Assembly (NCBI GenBank): GCA_038247995.1
Contig: JBBRUG010000185.1
Span: 1 to 11,792, forward strand
DNA length: 11,792 nt
From: JBBRUG01 sp038247995
Lineage (GTDB): Bacteria > Chloroflexota > Chloroflexia > Chloroflexales > Chloroflexaceae
Direction of reading: 5' to 3'
Below are positions 6,036 to 11,637 of this stretch, one piece after another (the stretch's first letter is position 1; each line of letters starts with the position of its first letter). The notes under the pieces were generated by a model. The model worked only from the letters and a program-made list of their open reading frames with translations, did not search any database and was not told the DNA's origin. Made by a program: the position numbers and the translations under genes.

Positions 6036-7043
6036 ATACACATGGTCGTACAGCGTCTCTGGGTCCGGCAGGGGCGCTTGCTCGGCGGCGTCGGTCGCGG
6101 CGTCCACCTCGGCAATAATCGTCTGGCGTAGCTCGCGTTCCGCATCCTCACCCAACAGGTCGTGCTCCTGGAGGTACGCGGCAAAGCGTACCACCGGATC
6201 GTGCTGGCGTAGGCGCTTAAGTTCGGACGAGGGGCGATAGGTACGGTCGTTATCGTCGCTGGAGTGCGCCGTCATCCGCACCACGCGGGCCTCGATCAGC
6301 GTCGGGCCATCGCCCCGGCGCGCCCGCTCGACGGCGCGGCGAGTCACTTCGTACATGGCCAGCACATCGGTGCCATCGACGGTGATGCCGGGCATGCCGT
6401 ACGCTGCGGCACGATCGGCCACGTTGGCCACAGCCATTTGCAGCTTTTGCGGCACACTGATCGCGTATTCGTTATTCTCGCACTGGAAGATCGCCGGAAG
6501 CTGATGGATGGCCGCGAGATTGAGCGCTTCGTGGAAATCGCCCTGGCTGGTAGTGCCTTCACCGAAACTCGTCCAGACCACGGCGTCGCCGCCTTTGATC
6601 CGTTCCGCGAGGCCAATTCCGGCGGCGTGGGCGATCTGCGTGCCGACCGGCGATGATTGGGTAACAATCTTCAGCCGCCGACTGCCGTAGTGAGCCGGCA
6701 TCTGCCGGCCGCCCGAACTGGGATCGGCGGCGCGGGCAAACAGCGCCAGCATTACCTCGGTGGGCGTCATGCCCATTACCAATACACTGGCTAGGCCCCG
6801 ATAGTAGGGCAGCGTAAAATCTTTGCCGCGCGTCAGCGCGAAGGCTGCGCCCACCTGGGCCGCCTCGTGGCCCTGACACGAGATTACAAAGGGCGCTTTT
6901 CCGCCCCGGTTGAGCAGCCACATCCGCTCATCGATTGTCCGGGCCAGCAGCATAAAGCGAAACATTTCGCGCAGCGTCTCCGGCGCGAGGGACGGCCCAT
7001 CACCAGATGGCGACAGAACAACATCCGACGTTGTGAGCGTCAT
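6027..7043 (-). CDS. 2-oxoacid dehydrogenase E1 alpha subunit (branched-chain type)
   Basis: A 338-residue alpha subunit of the TPP-dependent E1 enzyme, partner of the downstream beta subunit. FVISCQGHEAAQVGAA (about 52–67) and LPYYRGLASVL (78–88) are family landmarks. The TPP/Mg motif begins at GEG 161–163 and ends at NN 190–191 (ENNEYAIS). GGRQMPAHYG (111–120) and the loop TAHSSDDNDRTYR correspond to the phosphorylation-loop region of mitochondrial branched-chain enzymes. The overall pattern, including PVGTQIAHAAGIGLA, resembles Bacillus 2-oxoisovalerate dehydrogenase alpha, so branched-chain 2-oxoacids are the likeliest substrates; pyruvate is not excluded. The ATG at 7043 has a good ribosome site (AAGGGAG, about 7 bases upstream on the minus strand). 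First gene of the operon, with a ~120-base leader containing a terminator-shaped hairpin. The stop codon comes from a palindromic repeat. Confidence 0.94.
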   Translation of the reverse strand: MTLTTSDVVLSPSGDGPSLAPETLREMFRFMLLARTIDERMWLLNRGGKAPFVISCQGHEAAQVGAAFALTRGKDFTLPYYRGLASVLVMGMTPTEVMLALFARAADPSSGGRQMPAHYGSRRLKIVTQSSPVGTQIAHAAGIGLAERIKGGDAVVWTSFGEGTTSQGDFHEALNLAAIHQLPAIFQCENNEYAISVPQKLQMAVANVADRAAAYGMPGITVDGTDVLAMYEVTRRAVERARRGDGPTLIEARVVRMTAHSSDDNDRTYRPSSELKRLRQHDPVVRFAAYLQEHDLLGEDAERELRQTIIAEVDAATDAAEQAPLPDPETLYDHVYAP

Positions 7044-7060
7044 AGTCTCCCTTTCCTCTG

Positions 7061-7119
7061 GCTACGCAAAACGCCTCAGTGCCGGCGCACCGAGGCGGAA
7101 TCACGCCAATCGCTACGCA
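7061..7119 (-). promoter_or_regulatory. Possible attenuator hairpin in the dehydrogenase operon leader
   Basis: On the minus strand CGCCTC and GAGGCG (7092–7097/7072–7077), reinforced by an inner GTGC/GCAC pair around a four-base loop, form a hairpin followed directly by TTTT (7071–7068). This intrinsic-terminator shape lies between the putative promoter and the E1 alpha ribosome site. The segment is bounded by an 8-bp direct repeat, GCTACGCA, at 7061–7068 and 7112–7119. Regulation by attenuation is inference only. Confidence 0.4.
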
Positions 7120-7173
7120 GGCCGCGCAGCCAGGCACGTGTTCGCTTCCGTCGGCGATGACGGTATTGCCGGT

Positions 7174-7203
7174 AGTGTAACACATGCCCAGAAGCTGATG
7201 CAA
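7174..7203 (-). promoter_or_regulatory. Candidate promoter for the dehydrogenase operon
   Basis: Minus-strand TTGCAT (7203–7198) and TACACT (7179–7174) are 18 bases apart, acceptable for a sigma-70-like promoter. The −35 match is poor and the −10 match is four of six. Transcription would begin near 7167, giving a leader of about 120 bases before the E1 alpha ATG. Confidence 0.35.
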
Positions 7204-7226
7204 AACGATTGACCGGCGAGATGCGC

Positions 7227-7232
7227 TATAAT
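7227..7232 (+). promoter_or_regulatory. TATAAT −10 box upstream of the amylase gene
   Basis: An exact TATAAT at 7227–7232. TTGACC at 7209–7214 lies only 12 bases upstream, too close for a normal −35, and no better −35 is visible. If used, the amylase transcript would carry a ~325-base leader made mainly of tandem repeats. Confidence 0.35.
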
Positions 7233-7234
7233 GC

Positions 7235-7261
7235 CTGTTACCTGTTACCTGTTACCTGTTG
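7235..7261 (+). repeat. CTGTTAC heptamer array (~3.9 copies)
   Basis: CTGTTAC at 7235–7241, 7242–7248 and 7249–7255, then a partial CTGTTG, starting just downstream of the TATAAT box. Confidence 0.9.
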
Positions 7262-7340
7262 CCGGATGCCGGATATCCGGTGTAAGGCCGAAGCAGCGCC
7301 ACCAGCGGATTCGGTTCGGGATCAAGCTATACCAGGAGCG

Positions 7341-7412
7341 CCGCTGCGGCCCTACCGGCGGCGTCCGTGATCCGCCCCGCTGCGGCCCTCCCGGCGGTGT
7401 CCGTGATCTGCC
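7341..7412 (+). repeat. 36-bp tandem duplication
   Basis: The unit at 7341–7376 (beginning CCGCTGCGGCCCTACCGG) is followed directly by a copy at 7377–7412 that differs at three positions (33 of 36 identical). Confidence 0.88.
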
Positions 7413-7434
7413 CGCCGGCGCCGATTACCCGCCA

Positions 7435-7539
7435 CCTTCGTCCTTCGTCCTTCGTCCTTCATCCTTCGTCCTTCGTCCTTCGTCCTTCGTCCTTCGTCCT
7501 TCATCCTTCATCCTTCATCCTTCATCCTTCGTCCTTCGT
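7435..7539 (+). repeat. CCTTCGT/CCTTCAT heptamer array, 15 copies
   Basis: Fifteen exact-length heptamers run without interruption from 7435 to 7539. CCTTCAT variants are copy 4 and copies 10–13; the rest are CCTTCGT. It ends 24 bases before the amylase ATG, strongly pyrimidine-rich on the sense strand. Confidence 0.95.
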
Positions 7540-7563
7540 CCTCCTTGCTGGAACGGAAACCCC

Positions 7564-9312
7564 ATGCCCCGATCTCTGCTGCTCCTGATCATCGTTGTAC
7601 TTGTTCTGAGCGCATGCGGCCAACCTACTGCGCAACAACCTGTGCCGCCAACGACCAGCGCCACAAGCGAGCCGACAACGCCGGAGGTTCCGCCCACCCC
7701 AACGCTCGATCTGCCGACCCCGCCGCCGCAGATCACGGCCGCCCCGGCGCCCGCCGAGGCCCCGATCCCCGCCGGTTGGTGGAATGGCGCAGTCTGTTAT
7801 GAGATCTTCGTGCGCAGCTTCTACGATAGCAACGGCGACGGGATCGGCGATTTTAATGGGCTGATCGAAAAGCTCGCTTACATCAACGACGGCGATCCGA
7901 ATACAATCAATGATCTCGGCGCAACGTGCATCTGGCTGATGCCGATCTCCGATGCCACCAGTTACCACGGCTACGATGTGATCGACTACTTCGCCGTACA
8001 TCCTGAGTACGGCACGAACGACGATTTTAAACGCCTGGTCGAAGCAGCCAATGCACGCGGGATCAAGGTCGTCATCGATCTGGTGTTAAACCACACCTCG
8101 GTCGATCACCCCTGGTTCCAAGAGGCCCTGCGCGACCCGAACTCGCCCTACCGCGACTTCTATCTCTGGTCGAACGACAAGCCGCTTTATCGCGGCCCAT
8201 TCGGCAATAACGAGGTCTGGCACAAGTCGCCGGTCGCTGATGAATATTACTACGGCCTCTTCTGGAGCGGCATGCCCGACCTGAATTATCGCAATCCGGC
8301 CGTTACCGCCGAGGCGCAGCGGATCAGCCTGTTCTGGATCGAGGAAATGGGCGTCGATGGGTTCCGTCTCGATGCGATCAAACACATGATCGAGTATCAG
8401 GCTGCTCAGGCCGACACTCCCGAGACACACGAGTGGCTGCGCGCCTACCGCCAGTTCCTCGACGCCCGCGCACCCGGCACCTTCACGATTGGCGAGATCT
8501 ATGACGCCGGCCCGAGCGCGCTCGAAAACTACTTCCCCGATCAGCTTTATTACTATTTTGAGTTCGAGGTAGCCGCCGCCATCCGCACCGCCGCCAACAT
8601 CGGCCTCGCGAGTACTTTCCGCAAGGCCGTCGATGCCGCCTACACCGAACTGCCCGACCAGCGCTGGTCGGCGTTCCTCACCAACCACGATCAGAACCGG
8701 GTGATGTCGGGCTTCCGCGATGATGTGAGCAAGGCCAAGATTGCGGCCTTCGCGCTACTGACCATCCCCGGCATGCCCTTTGTGTACTACGGCGAAGAGA
8801 TCGGCATGGTCGGCGTGAAGCCCGATGAAGATATTCGTACGCCGATGCAGTGGACGAAGGAAGAGTTCGGCGGGTTTACTGCCGGGCTACCCTGGCGCAA
8901 CCCGCAGGGCGATTATCCGGTGAAGAATGTGCTTATGCAGGAGGAAGACCCCGACTCGCTGCTCAACACGTACCGCCGGCTGATCCATCTGCGCGTCAAC
9001 ACGCCGGCCCTCGCCGGCGGCGACTTTACACCGCTCGAAACCGATAGCAGCAGCGTTAGCGCCTTTATGCGCCATACCGACGAGCAGACCCTGCTGATCG
9101 TAATTAATTTCGACGGAGCAACCCTGCCCAACGTCGCGATCAGCGGCGCCGCAGCCGGCCTCGCGCCCGGCGCCTACACGCTCACTACGCTCTATGGCGC
9201 AGCCGCACCGCCTGAACTCAGCGTTGGCCCCGACGGCACGCTCGCCGGGTATGTACCGCTGGCCGAGATCCCGGGTCGGACGGGCTATGTGTTTGAGTTG
9301 AATACGCCGTAG
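7564..9312 (+). CDS. Lipoprotein alpha-amylase, GH13 family
   Basis: A 582-residue glycoside hydrolase that cleaves alpha-1,4-glucans by a retaining mechanism. A lipoprotein signal (residues 1–17, Leu/Ile/Val-rich) ends in the lipobox L-S-A-C18, so it should be exported and lipid-anchored. A Pro/Thr-rich tether (about 20–65) follows. The (beta/alpha)8 barrel begins at WWNGAVCYEIFVRSFYDSNG and has all GH13 regions: DLVLNH, GFRLDAIKH with nucleophile D270, IGEIY with acid/base E311, and TNHDQNR with D376. A beta-sandwich domain closes the protein. YINDGDPNTINDLG resembles lipoprotein amylases such as Thermotoga AmyA and Halothermothrix AmyA (subfamily 36-like, from memory). The ATG at 7564 is chosen because the signal peptide starts there; the ribosome site (GGAACGGAAA) is modest. 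Its TAG stop lies in the sequence CCGTAGGGGCG. The kinase gene starts 15 bases later, suggesting co-transcription. Confidence 0.94.
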   Translation: MPRSLLLLIIVVLVLSACGQPTAQQPVPPTTSATSEPTTPEVPPTPTLDLPTPPPQITAAPAPAEAPIPAGWWNGAVCYEIFVRSFYDSNGDGIGDFNGLIEKLAYINDGDPNTINDLGATCIWLMPISDATSYHGYDVIDYFAVHPEYGTNDDFKRLVEAANARGIKVVIDLVLNHTSVDHPWFQEALRDPNSPYRDFYLWSNDKPLYRGPFGNNEVWHKSPVADEYYYGLFWSGMPDLNYRNPAVTAEAQRISLFWIEEMGVDGFRLDAIKHMIEYQAAQADTPETHEWLRAYRQFLDARAPGTFTIGEIYDAGPSALENYFPDQLYYYFEFEVAAAIRTAANIGLASTFRKAVDAAYTELPDQRWSAFLTNHDQNRVMSGFRDDVSKAKIAAFALLTIPGMPFVYYGEEIGMVGVKPDEDIRTPMQWTKEEFGGFTAGLPWRNPQGDYPVKNVLMQEEDPDSLLNTYRRLIHLRVNTPALAGGDFTPLETDSSSVSAFMRHTDEQTLLIVINFDGATLPNVAISGAAAGLAPGAYTLTTLYGAAAPPELSVGPDGTLAGYVPLAEIPGRTGYVFELNTP

Positions 9313-9318
9313 GGGCGC
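9305..9318 (+). repeat. Half-site of the CCGTAGGGGCGC palindrome family
   Basis: CGCCGTAGGGGCGC at 9305–9318 is identical to 5999–6012, the outer arm of the 38-bp palindrome. It encodes the final Pro and TAG stop of the amylase. The complementary arm is absent, so this is a partial or eroded copy, or chance resemblance at a stop codon. Confidence 0.6.
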
Positions 9319-9327
9319 TAATCCACT

Positions 9328-10110
9328 ATGATCCGCACTGTCACCGCAACACGTTATGTCACGCCGCTCCGTGAGGGCGGCTCGTTGCCCGCCGTCATCG
9401 AGGCCGACGACGATGGGCTGTATGTGCTCAAGTTTCGTGGCGCCGGCCAGGGACCGAAGGTGCTGATCGCCGAACTGATCTGCGGCGAACTCGCCCGCGC
9501 GCTCGGCCTACCGGTGCCTGAAATTGTCCTGGTTGATCTCGACCCGGCCCTGGGGCGCAACGAACCCGACGGCGAGATCCAGGATCTTGTCGCTGCGAGC
9601 GCCGGCCTCAACCTCGCGCTCGACTTTCTCCCCGGCGCGCTCGCCTTCGACCCGCTCGATGCGCCGCAGGTTGATCCGCAACTCGCCGCTGCAATCGTCT
9701 GGTTCGACGCCTACACTACCAATGTCGATCGCACGCCGCGCAATACGAATCTGGTCGTCTGGCACCGCCAACTGTACCTGATCGACCATGGCGCCGCGCT
9801 CTACGTTCATCACGCCTGGGGCGACTATCTTACGCGGGCGCGCAGCCCATTCGGCGCCATCCGCGACCATGTGCTGATCCCGGCTGCCGCCGATATTCGC
9901 GCCGCCGACGCTCGATTGGCGCCGCAGGTCACGCCGGCATTGATCCGCGACTTGGTGAACGCCGTGCCCGACGATTGGCTTGCTGCCGCCTCGGCATTCG
10001 ACAGCCTGGCCGAGCATCGCGCAGCCTACGTGAATTACCTCACCGAGCGCCTGGCTCCGCCGCGCGCGTTTGTGGAGGAGGCGGCCAATGCCCACGCGCA
10101 GCGCATTTGA
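9328..10110 (+). CDS. HipA-like kinase domain protein
   Basis: A 260-residue protein of the compact HipA-like kinase family (HipA_2 type), shorter than classical HipA (~440) because it lacks the N-subdomain. G30-L-Y-V-L-K35 supplies the ATP-binding lysine. The glycine-containing stretch RGAGQGPKVLIAE (37–49) covers the nucleotide loop and a helix Glu (E49). N132-V-D134-R-T-P-R-N139 is the catalytic loop, keeping the D-x(4)-N spacing of HipA; L-I-D153-H-G is the metal-binding DFG-like position. All key kinase residues are therefore present and activity is expected, probably Ser/Thr phosphorylation of a protein; the target is unknown. It starts 15 bases after the amylase stop with a poor ribosome site, and its 3' end overlaps the DUF3037 gene by 23 bases. 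No HipB-like DNA-binding antitoxin is adjacent, so the classical toxin–antitoxin label is not applied. Confidence 0.85.
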   Translation: MIRTVTATRYVTPLREGGSLPAVIEADDDGLYVLKFRGAGQGPKVLIAELICGELARALGLPVPEIVLVDLDPALGRNEPDGEIQDLVAASAGLNLALDFLPGALAFDPLDAPQVDPQLAAAIVWFDAYTTNVDRTPRNTNLVVWHRQLYLIDHGAALYVHHAWGDYLTRARSPFGAIRDHVLIPAAADIRAADARLAPQVTPALIRDLVNAVPDDWLAAASAFDSLAEHRAAYVNYLTERLAPPRAFVEEAANAHAQRI

Positions 10111-10471
10111 GTACGCCATTATCCGCGTTGTGCCGCGGATTGAACGCGGCGAATGCATCAACATGGGCGTGGTATTGTTCTGCCGTCAGCAGCGCTTCCT
10201 GGGCGCGCACATCCAGAACAATCTAACCCGCCTGCACGCCCTCGCCCCCGACCTCGACTTGGAGCCCATTCAGGCTCAACTCAACCACATCCCGCTGGTC
10301 TGTAGCGGCGGCGTTACAGCAGGGCCAATCGGCGAACTGCCCACTCAGGAGCGTTTCCGCTGGCTCACCGCGCCGCGCAGCACGATCATCCAGCCCTCGC
10401 CGGTGCATAGCGGCCTCAGCAGCGACCCAGCGGCCGATCTCGAACGCCTCTACAAACTCATGGTGGGATAA
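10088..10471 (+). CDS. DUF3037 family protein
   Basis: A 127-residue protein recognised as DUF3037 from its start, FEYAIIRVVPRIERGECINMGVVLFC, and its size. The family has no established function that I know of. It is found repeatedly next to HipA-like kinases, as here. It has no signal peptide or membrane segment, so it is probably cytosolic. The N-terminal half is predicted beta-rich; the C-terminal half ends SSDPAADLERLYKLMVG, probably a helix. The ATG at 10088 is chosen over an in-frame TTG at 10070 because GGAGGAGG (10074–10081) sits at ideal distance before it. The gene overlaps the kinase by 23 bases in another frame, implying translational coupling and fixed stoichiometry. It could be a regulator, substrate or antidote of the kinase; nothing in the sequence decides this. 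Confidence 0.85.
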   Translation: MPTRSAFEYAIIRVVPRIERGECINMGVVLFCRQQRFLGAHIQNNLTRLHALAPDLDLEPIQAQLNHIPLVCSGGVTAGPIGELPTQERFRWLTAPRSTIIQPSPVHSGLSSDPAADLERLYKLMVG

Positions 10472-10511
10472 TTACGCATTGCACAGCGCATACATGCATG
10501 CATTGCATGTA

Positions 10512-10535
10512 CGGGCAGACCCGTGTGTCTGCCCG
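10512..10535. terminator. Hairpin after the DUF3037 gene
   Basis: CGGGCAGAC (10512–10520) pairs perfectly with GTCTGCCCG (10527–10535) around CCGTGT. It lies between the convergent DUF3037 and roadblock genes, so it is a plausible shared transcript end. There is no T tract, and its right arm runs into the decamer array. Confidence 0.55.
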
Positions 10536-10580
10536 CTGCTGCCCGCTGCTGCCCGCTGCTGCCCGCTGCTGCCCGCTGCT
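10531..10580 (+). repeat. GCCCGCTGCT decamer, five tandem copies
   Basis: Five exact copies of GCCCGCTGCT fill 10531–10580. The first shares five bases with the preceding hairpin, and the last ends four bases from the roadblock stop codon (10584–10586). Confidence 0.93.
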
Positions 10581-10583
10581 ACG

Positions 10584-10949
10584 CTACAACTCGTTGCGAA
10601 TCCGCTCGACAAGCGTCTGCGCAACGGCCCGTGCGGCGCCGATATCGGCGATGGGGGGAACGCCAAGGATGGCGTAGTAACGAGGTGTAACCAGGGCCAC
10701 TACGTACGTCGCGCTATCGGCCTCGATGATCAGAGCGCTTACGCGGCCTGAACCAATTCGATCCGAAGCTGCCGTAACTCCGGCGGCAATCGTAGCCAGT
10801 TCAAGCTCGGCCAGGTCGAGTTCAAGATCATCGCCGCCGCTACCGAGCGCCATATCGATGCCCAGCCCATCGGTGCCGATCATACCGGCGAAGAGCGCAC
10901 CAGGAAATGCAGCAAGGGTGTCGCGGAGAATGGCATTCAGGTTTGTCAT
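10584..10949 (-). CDS. Roadblock/LC7 domain protein
   Basis: A 121-residue single-domain roadblock/LC7 protein (MglB-like fold). Members dimerise and act as scaffolds or GTPase-activating partners for small Ras-like GTPases. The N-terminal helix LNAILRDTLAAFPGALFAGMI leads into strand GLGIDMAL. A loop and long helix (DLELAELELATIAAG region) follow, then two strands (SALIIEADSATYVVALV, YYAILGV) and a C-terminal helix (ARAVAQTLVERIRNEL). Length is typical. The ATG at 10949 has GAGGAG about nine bases upstream. It starts 17 bases after the recR stop, so the two are almost surely co-transcribed. No GTPase gene is in view, so its partner is unknown. The recR–roadblock arrangement is, as I recall, common in Chloroflexia. 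Confidence 0.85.
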   Translation of the reverse strand: MTNLNAILRDTLAAFPGALFAGMIGTDGLGIDMALGSGGDDLELDLAELELATIAAGVTAASDRIGSGRVSALIIEADSATYVVALVTPRYYAILGVPPIADIGAARAVAQTLVERIRNEL

Positions 10950-10966
10950 TGGCGGATGCTCCTCAA

Positions 10967-11593
10967 CTACAGCTCACGCCGACCTTCAAGGGCGGCGCCA
11001 AGGGTATCGGGATCGGCCCATTCCAGATCGCCGCCGGTGGGCAAGCCGCGAGCGAGCCGGGTTACGCGTACGCCAAGCGGGGCAAGATCTTTGAAAAGCA
11101 AATACGCTGTCGCCTCACCCTCGGTGTTGGGGTTCACGGCGAGGATGATCTCAGTGATCGGCTCGGTACGCACGCGGGCGAGCAATTCGTCGATCTTCAG
11201 ATCCTCACGGTAGATCCCCTCCAGCGGCGCGATATGGCCGTGGAGTACGTGGTAGAGCCCCTTATACGCTCCGGTGCGCTCGATCGCCAACACGTCCAGC
11301 GGTTCCTCAACGACACAGATCTTACTCGGATCGCGGCTCATACTCTGGCAGATCGGGCAGAGTTCATCGACGGTGATGTTAAAACAGCGCCGACAGAGCT
11401 TCACCTGCGCCTTCATCTGCACCAGCGCTTCAGCCAGCGCCCGCGATTGCTCAGCGCCGGCGCGCAGCAAAAAGAAGGTGAGCCGCGAGGCTGTCTTCGG
11501 GCCGATGCCGGGCAGTTTGCCGAATTCCTCGATCAACTGCGCCACCGGCTCGACGATCAGCCCCGAATTCGCATTGTCCTGACGAAAACTCAT
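10967..11593 (-). CDS. recR: Recombination mediator RecR
   Basis: A 208-residue RecR, close to the usual ~200. It works with RecO (and RecF) to load RecA on SSB-coated single-stranded DNA at gaps. In order: N-terminal helix-hairpin-helix LPGIGPKTA (27–35), the C4 zinc motif C67-x2-C70-x8-C79-x2-C82, and the Toprim domain from about residue 90 (KICVVEEPLDVLAIERTG, later LAVNPNTEGEATAYLL). A C-terminal Walker-B-like stretch, RVTRLARGLPTGGDLEWAD, follows. The ATG at 11593 is chosen because homologues begin just before the VEPVAQLIEEF segment; a longer frame to 11632 adds non-conserved residues. No Shine–Dalgarno sequence is visible before 11593, so initiation may be leaderless or coupled. recR often follows dnaX and ybaB; those would lie beyond the right edge, separated by a tandem array. 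Confidence 0.96.
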   Translation of the reverse strand: MSFRQDNANSGLIVEPVAQLIEEFGKLPGIGPKTASRLTFFLLRAGAEQSRALAEALVQMKAQVKLCRRCFNITVDELCPICQSMSRDPSKICVVEEPLDVLAIERTGAYKGLYHVLHGHIAPLEGIYREDLKIDELLARVRTEPITEIILAVNPNTEGEATAYLLFKDLAPLGVRVTRLARGLPTGGDLEWADPDTLGAALEGRREL

Positions 11594-11637
11594 AGATTGT
11601 TTGGGACGCAGCGTGCTGCGCCTGTGCTGCAACTATC

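Larger units (their letters stand above)
7044..7563. other. Divergent intergenic region with a repeat mosaic
   Basis: 520 bases separating the minus-strand dehydrogenase operon from the plus-strand amylase gene. The left part (7044–7230) holds the operon leader, a hairpin and promoter-like boxes for both directions. The right part (7235–7540) is almost wholly repeats: CTGTTAC heptamers, a CCGGATATCCGG palindrome (7269–7280), a duplicated 36-bp unit and fifteen CCTTCRT heptamers. An open frame runs through these repeats into the amylase, but its Ser/Phe/Val/Leu/Pro-repeat translation precedes a perfect lipoprotein signal and is not believed to be protein. Confidence 0.75.

Noticed and set aside
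7209..7232. A full sigma-70 promoter TTGACC–TATAAT.
   Set aside because: The boxes are only 12 bp apart, too short; only the −10 box was kept, as a low-confidence site.
7435..7539. A CRISPR-like array.
   Set aside because: The units are contiguous heptamers without spacers, so it is a simple tandem repeat; the same applies to 10531–10580 and 11638–11792.
7231..7563. An N-terminal extension of the amylase of about 111 residues, rich in SFVLRPSSF repeats.
   Set aside because: It is the translation of heptamer DNA repeats and would place a textbook lipoprotein signal peptide in the middle of the protein; the ATG at 7564 is the sensible start.
8086..8688. A 200-codon minus-strand frame opposite the amylase catalytic domain.
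   Set aside because: Shadow frame; all GH13 motifs are on the plus strand.
9328..10471. A classical hipBA toxin–antitoxin locus.
   Set aside because: There is no HTH-type HipB gene, the kinase lacks the HipA N-subdomain, and the neighbour is DUF3037; only a looser comparison is justified.
11594..11632. A longer recR start at 11632.
   Set aside because: The 13 added residues are not conserved RecR sequence; length and N-terminus fit the ATG at 11593.
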